DNA from: Ferroplasma acidarmanus Fer1
GTDB taxonomy: Archaea; Thermoplasmatota; Thermoplasmata; Thermoplasmatales; Thermoplasmataceae
Length of the DNA stretch: 64,000 bases
NCBI RefSeq assembly: GCF_000152265.2
Contig: NC_021592.1
Location: forward strand, 868,001-932,000
Direction of reading: 5' to 3'
Each line of letters begins with the position of its first letter. Position 1 is the first letter of the stretch. The notes beneath the pieces are model-generated. The model saw only the letters and a list, made by a program, of their open reading frames with translations. It ran no database searches and had not been told where the DNA came from. Both the position numbers and the translations under genes were made by a program. Of this stretch, positions 1-8,381 are shown piece after piece.

Positions 1-242
1 TCTTCCTTTATAGTCCTGTGCTGGCTTTCGGCCGTGAGGTCTTCGCCAAGCACAAACACATCGTTCTGAATTTTAATCAGGTCGTTCCGTATATCATCCC
101 ATTTTGTATTAATAAGCGCATTCCCTATAAACGAATTGAGTTCATCAAGTGTGCCCTGAAAATCTACCATTGGAGAATCCTTTCCTATCCGTACTCTGAG
201 TCCGTTGTCGGTTTCTCCCTGATCGCCACGTCGCGTAAACAT
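1..242 (-). CDS. ATP:cob(I)alamin adenosyltransferase, PduO type (3' end outside window)
   Basis: The reverse strand is open from an ATG at 242 to the window edge (80 codons). The N-terminus carries the PduO signature: a T-R-x-G-D-x-G-E-T segment at residues 3-10 for ATP binding, then G-T-L-D-E-L-N-S-F-I-G at about residues 30-40. The family transfers the adenosyl group of ATP to cob(I)alamin to make coenzyme B12, a cytosolic reaction. The usual family length is about 180-190 residues, so more than half lies left of the window. A forward-strand frame over the same bases (18-257) is a shadow. The start is supported by the direct fit of residue 2 onward to the family N-terminus. Function is inferred from motif recognition. 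Confidence 0.85.
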   Translation of the reverse strand, partial: MFTRRGDQGETDNGLRVRIGKDSPMVDFQGTLDELNSFIGNALINTKWDDIRNDLIKIQNDVFVLGEDLTAESQHRTIKE

Positions 243-444
243 AAAATTGTATTATAAATATAGATTTAATTCTTTGTTATGGGCAATGTTGACAAATTTA
301 ACACTATGTATTAGAAATATGTTTTAGAATGAAGGGGGCCGGCAATGTCTGAAGGAGCCATGAAAAAATTTTGAATTACTCAACAGCTAACAATAAGCAA
401 AGCCATAACATAAATTACCTCATGGAATAAATTTAAGAAAAGTA

Positions 445-615
445 TTATTTTCTTCTGATTGTTATGGGTATAACTCCATTATCGAATTCAAATATTGCGA
501 TATCTATGGGGTCTATCATGTCAGGCGAAACGTCTAGAATAACAGGTGCGCCCATAGCAATTTGCAGTGCCCGGGCCCCAATAATTCTCGCTTTTTCAAA
601 TTTAGTCAGCATCAT
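445..615 (-). CDS. rpoK: DNA-directed RNA polymerase subunit K (Rpb6 homologue)
   Basis: This is a 56-codon frame typical in length for archaeal RpoK (about 57 residues). It reads [22 protein letters not shown] near the N-terminus (in part), then D-P-I-D-I-A and a terminal [10 protein letters not shown]. These are the conserved RpoK/Rpb6 core and tail. The subunit clamps the large RNAP subunits and aids assembly. In-frame ATGs lie at 624, 615 and 612; 615 gives the family length, but 624 (59 aa) is possible because a TATA-like TAATTTAAT lies about 25 bases upstream of it. It stands alone, 200 bases from the adenosyltransferase gene. Confidence 0.9.
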   Translation of the reverse strand: MMLTKFEKARIIGARALQIAMGAPVILDVSPDMIDPIDIAIFEFDNGVIPITIRRK

Positions 616-675
616 AGAAATCATTTAAAGTAAGATGTGTATTAAATTAGAATAAATAAACATTTCTATCCCAAC

Positions 676-741
676 CAGACTCTCCGCATGTCTTTAATAG
701 TGATGCAGAACGTCATTAATTTATGAATAAATAACATGATT
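676..741 (+). repeat. 66-bp diverged direct repeat, copy 1
   Basis: It begins CAGACTCTC and ends CATGATT. A second copy of identical length lies at 1486-1551, with about 54 of 66 positions matching by eye. No coding frame is apparent. It lies within a 550-base AT-rich intergenic stretch (about 625-1178) in which I see nothing else I can assign. Confidence 0.7.
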
Positions 742-1178
742 TTATTTTCTATTCAACCAGAATTATACACCAATGTTGCATTATAAAATACAAAACCTAT
801 CAATTTAACAGCATTATTAGAACATTAAAAATATAATGTTTATAGCCTAAGCTAATACTCCTTGATTGTGTTTAATGTTTGTATAGTATAATTATTTAAT
901 TTATCATTGTCTATTTTTAGTTTAAGTATTATTACATCCTGTGTTTTTCTTCTTTCCCTTGTTATTCTTAACGAATTTTTAATTTTATTTCTCTTTGTTT
1001 CTATCATACTTTCTTCTATTAATTTTATTATATCAATTTAATATATAAATTATTTTCATTTATTTCTTTATTTCCAGAAATTCATCCACATCGTAAACTC
1101 AGTGGTTTTCTTTCTGGTAGAATGATTTGTAAAAACATGATTTAAAATCAGGTAATATTTAAAAAAAAATATTCAAAT

Positions 1179-1355
1179 TTATTTTTTATAATTTGAATTG
1201 TGCTGTTTTGCTTCGTCTTCATCATTTTCATTTTTTAATTTCTGTTCCTTTTCAACATCTTTATTTTCTTTTTTTGTTTCCATTTCATTATGCTTATTTC
1301 GCAGTTTTGCTTCTTTTTCTGATTGCTTATTTTTATCCTTTTCTGTATAGTTCAT
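1179..1355 (-). CDS. Small highly charged hypothetical protein (58 aa)
   Basis: The frame runs ATG to TAA, 58 residues, made almost entirely of Lys, Glu, Asn, Asp and Gln with no hydrophobic core. It has a G-A-G-G-T ribosome-binding-like motif 7 bases before the ATG, an unusually good one for this window. Composition suggests an unstructured or coiled-coil peptide. I recognise no family. In DNA this AT-rich, a 58-codon frame can arise by chance, so the ribosome-binding-like site and the A-rich purine-loaded strand are the only support. It lies alone between two repeat copies next to a mobile-element scar. Confidence 0.4.
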   Translation of the reverse strand: MNYTEKDKNKQSEKEAKLRNKHNEMETKKENKDVEKEQKLKNENDEDEAKQHNSNYKK

Positions 1356-1485
1356 TTTTTTACCTCTAATATATCTATTGTCGAGTCACATATATAGAAG
1401 CAGAAGCATTAATACAGTTTCATTATATAGTAAGTTAATTATTAACACATATAATAAATTTTAAATTATTTATTTTACTGAATTA

Positions 1486-1551
1486 CAGACTCTCGGCAGG
1501 TCTCTAATAGTTATACAGAACATTATTAATTTATGAATGGACCGCATGATT
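1486..1551 (+). repeat. 66-bp diverged direct repeat, copy 2
   Basis: This is the second copy of the repeat at 676-741. Its right edge coincides exactly with the first base of the solo IS256-type end at 1552, so either the element inserted at the repeat end or the repeat boundary was set by the insertion. Confidence 0.7.
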
Positions 1552-1623
1552 GGTTGTGTATATAATTATGTGTAAATATAAACCTCTCTGTTATCAATGA
1601 ATTTAATCATTAAATAACAGGAA
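1552..1623 (+). mobile_element. Solo IS256-type terminal remnant
   Basis: These 72 bases match the 5' terminal region of the IS256-type element whose right end lies at 8124-8125 (reverse strand) at about 68 positions. They include the terminal GGTTGTGTAT and the internal hairpin (CCTGTTAT / ATAACAGG). Homology stops after AACAGGAA and no transposase follows. It is a scar from a deleted or partial copy. Confidence 0.8.
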
Positions 1624-1654
1624 TAATATATCTTTTGAAAAAAATATACAACCT

Positions 1655-1688
1655 CACGGGAACTTCAAACCTCTGAGCTCTTCCCGTG
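1655..1688. other. Perfect 8-bp inverted repeat (hairpin)
   Basis: CACGGGAA at 1655-1662 pairs with TTCCCGTG at 1681-1688 across an 18-base loop. It lies just downstream of metG on the metG strand, so it could act as a transcript 3' structure. It could also be part of the adjacent element scar, because some IS200/IS605 ends carry such hairpins. No run of T on the metG strand directly follows. Confidence 0.4.
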
Positions 1689-1733
1689 CCATCATATTAA
1701 TTTTTATAATATGGTTATTAAATATTGCATAAA

Positions 1734-3839
1734 TTAAGCAATAGAAGCCTTATCCAGATTTTCAATAGATACGTTAACATCTTTCCCATTAAGCATTACC
1801 GGCAGGCTCTTTTCCTGCAATTTTGCTATTATATGGTGATCTGACACCGTGAATTCCATTTTCTGGAATTCTTTAAATGTAAGTGTTTCTTCACCATTGT
1901 ACCGGTATTTTCCAAGGTTTGCAAAATCACCATCATTCCCTGTTGAAGAGATTACTTCCTTTGAATTCCCATTCCATATTGATAGAATAAGGCATTGGGA
2001 TTCAACACCGCGTATCCTGGCTTTTTCAATGTTGGTAAGTATAAGTACCTGCTTCCCCTGAAGATCATCTTTTGTATAGTATTTCTTTAGATCAGAAACT
2101 GTCTGGTAAATTTTATCCCCATGAAGTTTTATGGAATAAAGTGAATCTGCGCCAGGATGGTCTTCTACGGAAACAATTGTGGCAAGCTGAATATCAAGTA
2201 TATCTGGATTGGAGAAATCTATTTTTTCGAAGGGTATTGATCCCTTTTTAATATTAAATTTATTAATTTTGAGAACATCATTAAATGTTGCATTTTCTAA
2301 ATTTTCCGAAACCCCGAATGTTTGCCATATGCTTTCAGATGCAGATGGTACATATGGATATAGCATTGCAGTGAGATACTGCCCTATTTTAAGCGATACA
2401 TATAATTTTTCATTAAGTTTTTCCGTATCTTCCTTAATAAGTTTCCATGGTGCAGATTCTGTGAAGTAATTATTTGCTGCCATAACAATTTCCAGCCATA
2501 TTGAAATGCCGCGTTTAATATGGATACCGGAAACCTCCATGCTGTATTCAGAAAATTTATCTTCAAGGAATTTCATCATTTCCATATCTTTCGTATCCAT
2601 TGTTTCTGGCTCATGCGGTGATAAACCATTTTTTTTTATGAAGCTTTCTACCCTGTATATATAATTGCCATATTTGTCAATAAGTTCAGAGTTAACCTTA
2701 AGCTGGAATTCATTCATTGAAAAATCAGAGTCGCCGGTTTCAGGGAGTACAGATGCCATATAATAACGCAGAGAATTTTTATCCACAAATTTCAGCATCT
2801 CATCCACAGTGAACCCTATGCCCCTGCTTTTTGAGAATTTTTCCCCCTCAAATCTCAGATATTCATTGGCTGGAACATTATATGGCAGATTAAACCCTCC
2901 ATGGGCAAGCAACATAGCAGGCCATATTATTGTGTGGAATGGTATGTTGTCCTTTCCAATAAAATAATATGATTTTATGTTTTTATCCATCCAGAATTCC
3001 TTCCAGTATTCTGGCTTTCCAGTTTCTTCAGAATAAACCCTGGCTCCAGTTATATAGCCTATCAGTGCTTCGAACCACACGTATATTTTTTTGTTTTCGT
3101 AGCCTTTTAAAGGTATTTTTACACCCCAGTCCAGATCCCTTGTTATTGCACGGGGATGTAGCCCTTCTCCTATAAAATTCTGTGTAAATTTCAGGACGTT
3201 TGGCCTCCAGTAAGTCTTTGAATCAATGAATTCGGACAGTTTTTCCTGGAGGGAGTCAAGTTTGAGGAAAAAATGGTCTGTTACCTTGAAAATAGGGCTA
3301 TTTCCTGTCATTTTGCATACAGGGTTAATAAGTTCTATGGGATCGAGAGTCTGCCCACAGTTATCACACTGGTCCCCTCTGGCTTCCTTATATCCGCAAT
3401 AGGGGCACTCGCCTTCTATATACCTGTCAGGCATGAATTTATTGATTTCAACGCAGAATGGTGATATCATATAGCGTTTTACAAGGTATCCTTTTTCCAG
3501 CAGGTTAATAAAAAATTCATCTACATCCTTTACATGTTCGGGGTCACTGGTTCTGGTAAACTTATCAAATATGATATCCAGTGAATTGAACGAATTTATC
3601 TGTTCAATATGATATTTATCCGCAATTTCCTGGGGTGGCACATGATTTTTTTCAGCACTGATTGTAATAGGAGTTCCATATTCATCACTTCCAGAGATAA
3701 ATAGCACTTCATTTCCTGACATTCTATTAAATCTCACGAATATATCAGCACCTAAATATGCACCGGCTATGTGCCCCAGATGCAATGGCCCATTTGCGTA
3801 GGGAAGTGCACAGTTTACCAGAATCTTTTCCCGTTCCAT
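1734..3839 (-). CDS. metG: Methionyl-tRNA synthetase with C-terminal tRNA-binding domain
   Basis: This is a class I synthetase that charges tRNA-Met. The HIGH motif appears as H-L-G-H near residue 20, the zinc knuckle is C-P-Y-C-G ... C-D-N-C, and the KMSKS motif is K-F-S-K-S. An EMAP/tRNA-binding OB-fold domain follows (about residues 540-650), then a short extra tail. I place the start at the ATG at 3839 (701 aa): the family N-terminus (R-E-K-I-L-V-N-C-A-L-P-Y-A-N-G) begins there, and an upstream in-frame ATG would read back into the preceding gene's end. A TATA-like CTTAAATTTT lies about 25 bases upstream, as expected for a leaderless transcript. The fusion with the OB domain contrasts with archaea that encode it separately. 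Confidence 0.95.
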   Translation of the reverse strand: MEREKILVNCALPYANGPLHLGHIAGAYLGADIFVRFNRMSGNEVLFISGSDEYGTPITISAEKNHVPPQEIADKYHIEQINSFNSLDIIFDKFTRTSDPEHVKDVDEFFINLLEKGYLVKRYMISPFCVEINKFMPDRYIEGECPYCGYKEARGDQCDNCGQTLDPIELINPVCKMTGNSPIFKVTDHFFLKLDSLQEKLSEFIDSKTYWRPNVLKFTQNFIGEGLHPRAITRDLDWGVKIPLKGYENKKIYVWFEALIGYITGARVYSEETGKPEYWKEFWMDKNIKSYYFIGKDNIPFHTIIWPAMLLAHGGFNLPYNVPANEYLRFEGEKFSKSRGIGFTVDEMLKFVDKNSLRYYMASVLPETGDSDFSMNEFQLKVNSELIDKYGNYIYRVESFIKKNGLSPHEPETMDTKDMEMMKFLEDKFSEYSMEVSGIHIKRGISIWLEIVMAANNYFTESAPWKLIKEDTEKLNEKLYVSLKIGQYLTAMLYPYVPSASESIWQTFGVSENLENATFNDVLKINKFNIKKGSIPFEKIDFSNPDILDIQLATIVSVEDHPGADSLYSIKLHGDKIYQTVSDLKKYYTKDDLQGKQVLILTNIEKARIRGVESQCLILSIWNGNSKEVISSTGNDGDFANLGKYRYNGEETLTFKEFQKMEFTVSDHHIIAKLQEKSLPVMLNGKDVNVSIENLDKASIA

Positions 3840-3873
3840 TGTTGTGTAGTATACACTAAAATTTAAGTTTTTA

Positions 3874-4174
3874 TTATCTATCCATTTTCTTAAATTCATC
3901 GTCAAATAGATATACAAATTTGTTCAGGAATTTATCAAAAATGATTATAAGGACCATTCCAGAAAAAAGGAATAATAAGGCAAATACATTTGCTTTTTCA
4001 AGGATGAAAACAACGGCTATCCCCATAGCCGGTGGATGCATTGCACGGGCCTCTACAAGGAGCATTGCAATTATAGTTTCCACTATTGCAAGGGTATAAT
4101 ATATCCCTATATAGGGTTCTATAAACGCACCGGCTATACCGATGGCCCCTGATATTATATAACTCACCACAAAT
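3874..4174 (-). pseudogene. HPP-family membrane protein, C-terminal half (split by insertion)
   Basis: This half carries the diagnostic H-P-P motif within A-R-A-M-H-P-P-A-M-G and three hydrophobic segments, typical of the HPP family of integral membrane proteins (function uncertain; some act in nitrite transport). It lacks its N-terminus, which lies at 8125-8344. Removing the insert 4175-8124 and one copy of the 8-bp duplication CCACAAAT gives one continuous 170-codon frame with K-F-V-V-S-Y-I-I at the junction. The apparent GTG start here is probably not a real start. It lies 35 bases upstream of metG in the same orientation. Confidence 0.85.
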
Positions 4175-4198
4175 GATTGTGTCCAGAATTCTGTGTAT

Positions 4199-4440
4199 TT
4201 ATAAAGGATACCGCTTCTGAAACATTTCCTTTATTTCATCCTTGCATTTATAGTATCCGTTCATCTTCCTGAATGCATGCTTTGAATTGTATTCTATTGA
4301 CTTATAATAGAATACCTTCATTGCTGAATCTTCATCAGGGAATGATGATATTGTTTTTACCCTTCTCCTTACTTCTCCGTTAAATCTCTCTATGGCATTG
4401 GTAGATTTCAATGATTTCCTTATATTTACAGTGATCTGTT
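4199..4440 (-). pseudogene. IS256-family transposase, C-terminal fragment
   Basis: The fragment reads K-S-T-N-A-I-E-R-F-N-G-E-V-R-R-R, the highly conserved C-terminal signature of IS256/mutator transposases that includes the catalytic Glu region, then runs to a TAA close to the terminal repeat. It is broken at about 4441 where the IS3-type sequence begins. It belongs with the N-terminal fragment at 7228-8019. Confidence 0.85.
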
Positions 4441-4932
4441 CCCCCAAAATTTGGACAGTTTTTTAGTGTAATATTGAGACACTTTCATTCCTCCTGCTTA
4501 TATTAATTTTCCTGCTTTTCAATCTTCTCTCCTCCCTTTTCATTCTATCTTCCAGAAACTTATTCCTGAATTCTTCACTGATGTTCCATTGTTTTTCAAA
4601 TTCTACAGGTGTTAAATAGCCTATAGAAGAATGTGGCCTGTAATTGTTGTAATCATTGAAGGCGTATTCCATTAATTCCTTAGCGTCTTCATAGCTTTCA
4701 AGGTCATTCTGCCATATATAATCAGTTTTCAATGAATTATGGAATGACTCTATATCCCCATTATCCTCAGGTGTTTGCTTTTTAATGTATTCATGTTTAA
4801 TATTCAGTAACCTTACAGTATCTTTAAAGCTTTTAGCTATATACTGTGTTCCATTGTCTGTCCTCAGTACAAGATTACTAAGATTAGAATTACTGTACCT
4901 TATTGCATATGCCTCTTCTATTGGCTTTACAC
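4441..4932 (-). pseudogene. IS3/IS481-type transposase, C-terminal integrase-core fragment
   Basis: The frame is open without a start codon from about 4932 to the stop at 4463. It contains L-R-T-D-N-G-T-Q-Y (second catalytic Asp), E-D-N-G-D-I-E-S-F-H (catalytic Glu) and Y-R-P-H-S-S-I-G-Y-L-T-P, the usual end of rve-type cores. The element terminus is near 4443-4460 (CCCCCAAAATTTGGACAG). The 5' half of the element is missing; its place is taken by the SpoIIM-like fragment. Confidence 0.8.
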
Positions 4933-5774
4933 AAATGATAATATTATATCTGTCATAACTAAAGCAATTGATAGGCCAAAAACATAGCCGAGAGTTTCCG
5001 GGAAAAACTGTGGCAATATATATTTTACAAACGATGAAGAGCCATGTGTAATATCAAGTGAAGACATTATTATTGCTTCATATATATTGGATGAAAATAG
5101 TTCTATAAATGTGCCTGTGAATAAACTAAATCCACCAATCATATATTCAAATACATCCAGAGTTATATTGTTTTTAAGTATGGTGCTGAAGAAATGCCAG
5201 TAATTGTAAGAACCACTTTTTACAGTTCCGGAAGATGCTAAAGGGGCCGCAGGTTGTACAAACGTATATATAATTATCAAAATAAAAAATATGGAGTAAT
5301 ACATTATCATTGAAGAATAAAAATATTGAAGAAATAATGATTTCTTATTTTCATTTTTATTTTTTATCGACATTAGATTAAATTTATTATCATATTCGTT
5401 TTGCAAAAATTTCTTATTTTTTAAAATAAATAGCGAGTTAATTATGTTGGATATAAAAAATGATTTTATTATATCTCTTACAAGCAATAGTTTTAATAAT
5501 TTATTTTTGCTTATTTTATATTTGTTAATTATCTCTAATTTAAATATATCCTCAGCTATACCATGACCTGTTAATGATTCAATTGAGTAATAGCAGAAAG
5601 AAATTAAAAACAATATAAGTAAGTTATATAATCCGTAATTTGTGTCGAATATATGTAGAAACCCCGGAATGAAATCTATTTTATATGCCAGGAAAAAACC
5701 TAGAAACGCATCCTTTATATGAAATATAGAGGCAATTAATGATGTTAATGAAATTAAAATCGTTTGTTCTGTAA
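4927..5774 (-). pseudogene. SpoIIM/DUF95-like membrane protein fragment
   Basis: About 280 codons of a strongly hydrophobic, Ile/Phe/Asn-rich protein with at least five likely membrane segments. The C-terminal part (G-G-F-S-L-F-T-G-T-F ... I-L-P-Q-F-F-P-E-T-L-G-Y) resembles the SpoIIM-like DUF95 family, in which a long loop with I-L-P-H-G-x-x-E precedes the last helix. The assignment is tentative. The reading frame continues upstream into the terminal repeat of the IS1634-type element and stops at the IS3-type junction, so both ends are artificial. It is the only apparently chromosomal passenger inside the mosaic. Confidence 0.55.
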
Positions 5775-7232
5775 CCTTAACTCGGCACATTTTTAGGGAA
5801 CAGCTCCGGTTTAAGTTCCAGGATTTCGGCAAGTTCCCTGACTTTCTTTGGTATCTCTGCCATTATAATTTTATCACCAATGTCAGTAAGGTATATCTTT
5901 GACAGCTGCAGAAGAGCATCCTTTACACTAATTTTATTGTTGATTTTCTTTTCCTTTAACAGTTTCAAGAGCCTGTAATATGCAATGAGAGATATGAAGG
6001 AAACAAATACATACCCTTTTAAAGTATCGTCACCCCTCAGGTATGGTGTATCCACCTGTAAAAGGTTCTTGAATACATCGAATGACTCTTCTATGTCATT
6101 CCTGAACTTGTATAATTCAAATATTGACTGCGGCTTTTCCCTTACATTGGTAATAAGTGCAATCTTTCCTGCCTTTTCAGGTGAATATAATGGTTTCTTT
6201 CCGGAGTCAACAAGCGAATAGTACTCATTCTCCTCCATGGCTCTGAGCATTATATCCTCGAATACATGAATATCATAGTTTTTTATTGTAGTGGAAGAGT
6301 ATCTTATAGCCCTTTTTCTGAACATGAAGAAATTATCTCCATTTATGGAATAGTCAGGGAGCTTTGAATCCCTCTTCAATGGCGTTATAAAGTACAATCC
6401 ATTCGTATCCATTTTACCAAAATTATTATCATCTATGAATCCACGGTCCATAACGAATAATGTTCCAGTATGGACTTCCTGTTCTGTCTTTCTTAATGTA
6501 TCAATATCTGCAACACTTCCCGGTACCAGGCGAATATAGCATGGCTCATTCCTTAACCTTGAAAATCCCATAATGATCCTTATCATTGGAAGATTGATGT
6601 CATTGTTGTTATGCCCGAACTCAGCCATCCTTATTCCGGGTGAATAGGAGAATAAAGCTGATGTATCATATGCTATGATCTCATTCTTTTTCATCAGTTT
6701 CATATAGATACTCTTCTGCTTATCCTGATCCTGCCCTATGCGCTTTAACATAGCTGACAATGATTTTGGTGATAGTTCATGTATTGTTCTGGAGAGCCAT
6801 GTTTTCTCTACCCATGATTTTATGGACTTCAATGGCATTGGAAATATTAGCCTGTTAAGGGAGAATGCAACGAGCTTCATATAATCATCAGGATATTCTT
6901 CCCTTAATAATGACAATACATCTTTCATAAGGGAGAACACAAGCTCCAGATGGCCAATCTCATATATTCCATGGATTGATACAATCTCTCTTACCTTTTT
7001 AGGATTCTCTATGTCACCATTAATTACCTTTCCAACATATTTGGAAACCTTGTGCCTTTTACTGTGTTCTGAATCCCATACCATGCTGCTTTCATATACG
7101 TAATTGTATTTCCCTACCTTTTTAATTTCCCTTGTCATGTTCTGTATATAGGGAACACATATAAGCAAATAAATCTTTCGCCAAATACTGGATAATAATT
7201 CAAATGTTCCCTAAATAAGCTCGGAGTTTAGG
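5775..7232 (-). mobile_element. IS1634/IS4-type insertion sequence
   Basis: It has imperfect terminal inverted repeats of about 28 bp, both starting CC and both ending TTTAGGGAACA (left 5775-5802; right, reverse strand, from 7232). A single transposase gene fills it. The flanks differ (GTAACC on the left, GGTTGC on the right) and belong to different genes, so the element no longer sits in a simple target duplication. This points to recombination with another copy. Confidence 0.8.
5777..7138 (-). CDS. Transposase, IS1634/IS4 DDE family
   Basis: A 453-residue DDE transposase with all three catalytic regions. The first Asp is in I-A-Y-D-T-S-A-L, the second in V-M-D-R-G-F-I-D-D-N, and the third region is Y-K-F-R-N-D-I-E-E-S-F-D-V-F-K, matching the Y-(2)-R-(3)-E-(6)-K signature of IS4-like enzymes. 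I prefer the ATG at 7138; an in-frame TTG at 7168 would add ten residues. The stop codon lies inside the left terminal repeat. No frameshift is visible, so the gene may be functional. Confidence 0.9.
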   Translation of the reverse strand: MTREIKKVGKYNYVYESSMVWDSEHSKRHKVSKYVGKVINGDIENPKKVREIVSIHGIYEIGHLELVFSLMKDVLSLLREEYPDDYMKLVAFSLNRLIFPMPLKSIKSWVEKTWLSRTIHELSPKSLSAMLKRIGQDQDKQKSIYMKLMKKNEIIAYDTSALFSYSPGIRMAEFGHNNNDINLPMIRIIMGFSRLRNEPCYIRLVPGSVADIDTLRKTEQEVHTGTLFVMDRGFIDDNNFGKMDTNGLYFITPLKRDSKLPDYSINGDNFFMFRKRAIRYSSTTIKNYDIHVFEDIMLRAMEENEYYSLVDSGKKPLYSPEKAGKIALITNVREKPQSIFELYKFRNDIEESFDVFKNLLQVDTPYLRGDDTLKGYVFVSFISLIAYYRLLKLLKEKKINNKISVKDALLQLSKIYLTDIGDKIIMAEIPKKVRELAEILELKPELFPKNVPS

Positions 7233-8019
7233 TTGCATCTACAGTTATTTCCTCAATATCTTTCTCCCTTACATTGGATTTTAATCCCCTTGCATAGTGT
7301 ATTGTACATAGCTGGAATTCTGATCTGGGATATATTTCCATTACTTCCTCATCTAAATTCTTTATTCCATCTGCTACAATCAATAATGGCTCCTTTAATC
7401 CCCTGCTATAAAGGTCTTCCAATACATCCTTGTATGTATTATGTGATTCTTTAACTGTTAAATAGAATCCTAATACTTCGTATTCCCCTGTTTCTTTAAT
7501 TCCTAAAGCAAATATAACAGGTTCTTTATCTACATTTCCCCTTCTTAAATAGAAGAATAATCCATCTAAGAATACTGCTATATACCTTTTGTCCAATGGC
7601 CTGTTAATAAATTTATAAACCTCTTCTATGGTTAAATCTGTTATTCTGGATATAGTAGATTTAGAATATTTATTCCCTAAAATATCCTCCATTATACCTG
7701 CTATTCTCCTTGTAGATATTCCATTGGAATACATTGATACTATAAGATCTTCCATTCCTATTGATCTGTTATATGGTTCTATTACCTGTGTATGGAAATT
7801 GCTATCCCTGTCTCTGGGAACATTTAATTGTTTTATTTCACCATACTTTGTCTTTAAATCCCTTTTGTATTTCCCATTCTTTATTCCTGGATTTTCCTCT
7901 AAATATGCATTTAACTCTATTTCCATTAATTTCTCTATTTTCTCCTTTATTGTTTGCTTGAGTATTTTATCTATATCTACATTCAAAAGAGCCGATATGT
8001 TTATATCTGTATTTTCCAT
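7228..8019 (-). pseudogene. IS256-family transposase, N-terminal fragment
   Basis: 263 codons with the mutator-type layout: an N-terminal helical region, then I-A-V-F-L-D-G-L-F-F (first catalytic Asp) and L-L-I-V-A-D-G-I-K (second Asp), ending at Q-L-C-T-I-H-Y-A-R-G. After T-V-D-A-T the stop is formed by the terminal repeat of the IS1634-type element, which has cut the gene. The C-terminus lies at 4199-4440. Confidence 0.9.
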
Positions 8020-8055
8020 ATTTTGTTACCTCTCTGCTCAAAAGAGGTATCCTTT

Positions 8056-8090
8056 CCTGTTATTTAATGATTAAATTCATTGATAACAGG
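8056..8090. promoter_or_regulatory. 35-bp palindrome in IS256 leader
   Basis: CCTGTTAT at 8056-8063 pairs with ATAACAGG at 8083-8090, with inner AATGA / TCATT arms, between the terminal repeat and the transposase ATG. The same palindrome is preserved in the scar at 1552-1623. It may serve as an operator or a transcript hairpin that damps read-through into the transposase. The role is inferred. Confidence 0.5.
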
Positions 8091-8124
8091 GGGGTTTATA
8101 TTTACACAAAATTACATACACAAC

Positions 8125-8344
8125 CCACAAATTTTGAAAGGCGTGATGATTTCTGTTCAGGTTCCATGAAAAGCAGAAAGCAACTGGAAGCAAAGGATGA
8201 AAAAACAATAAATTTAGCTATTGGAATGATGTATATATGCAGCAGGGATAAAAATAAAATTGTAAATGTTATGGTTATACCGATGAATATAGCAGGTATT
8301 ATGCTGTTTCTAAGCCGTACTATACTCTTGCCAGGTTTCTCCAT
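8125..8344 (-). pseudogene. HPP-family membrane protein, N-terminal half (split by insertion)
   Basis: From the ATG at 8344 the frame encodes two hydrophobic helices and the F-A-S-S-C-F-L-L-F segment with M-E-P-E that is characteristic of the HPP family's first half. It then reads K-F-V and enters the insertion. The remainder is at 3874-4174. The start is 38 bases from the end of the epimerase gene on the same strand, so both were probably one transcript. Confidence 0.8.
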
Positions 8345-8381
8345 TGAAAATAGATATGTTAATAGTTTATCAACATGTTGC

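Larger units (their letters stand above)
4175..8124 (-). mobile_element. Mosaic 3.95-kb insertion bounded by IS256-type ends
   Basis: The ends are imperfect inverted repeats of about 31 bp: the left begins GATTGTGTCC and reads on to TTTATAAA; the right, on the reverse strand, begins G(G)TTGTGTATG and reads on to ATATAAA. The unit is flanked by CCACAAAT at 4167-4174 and 8125-8132, an 8-bp duplication as expected for IS256. Inside, all on the reverse strand, lie an IS256 transposase C-terminus, an IS3/IS481 integrase-core fragment, a SpoIIM-like gene fragment, an IS1634/IS4-type element and the IS256 transposase N-terminus. The outer IS256 lacks roughly 70 central residues, so it cannot make an active transposase itself. 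Confidence 0.85.

Noticed and set aside
18-257. Forward frame of 79 codons at the left edge
   Set aside because: It is antisense to the adenosyltransferase gene, whose family motifs are unambiguous on the reverse strand.
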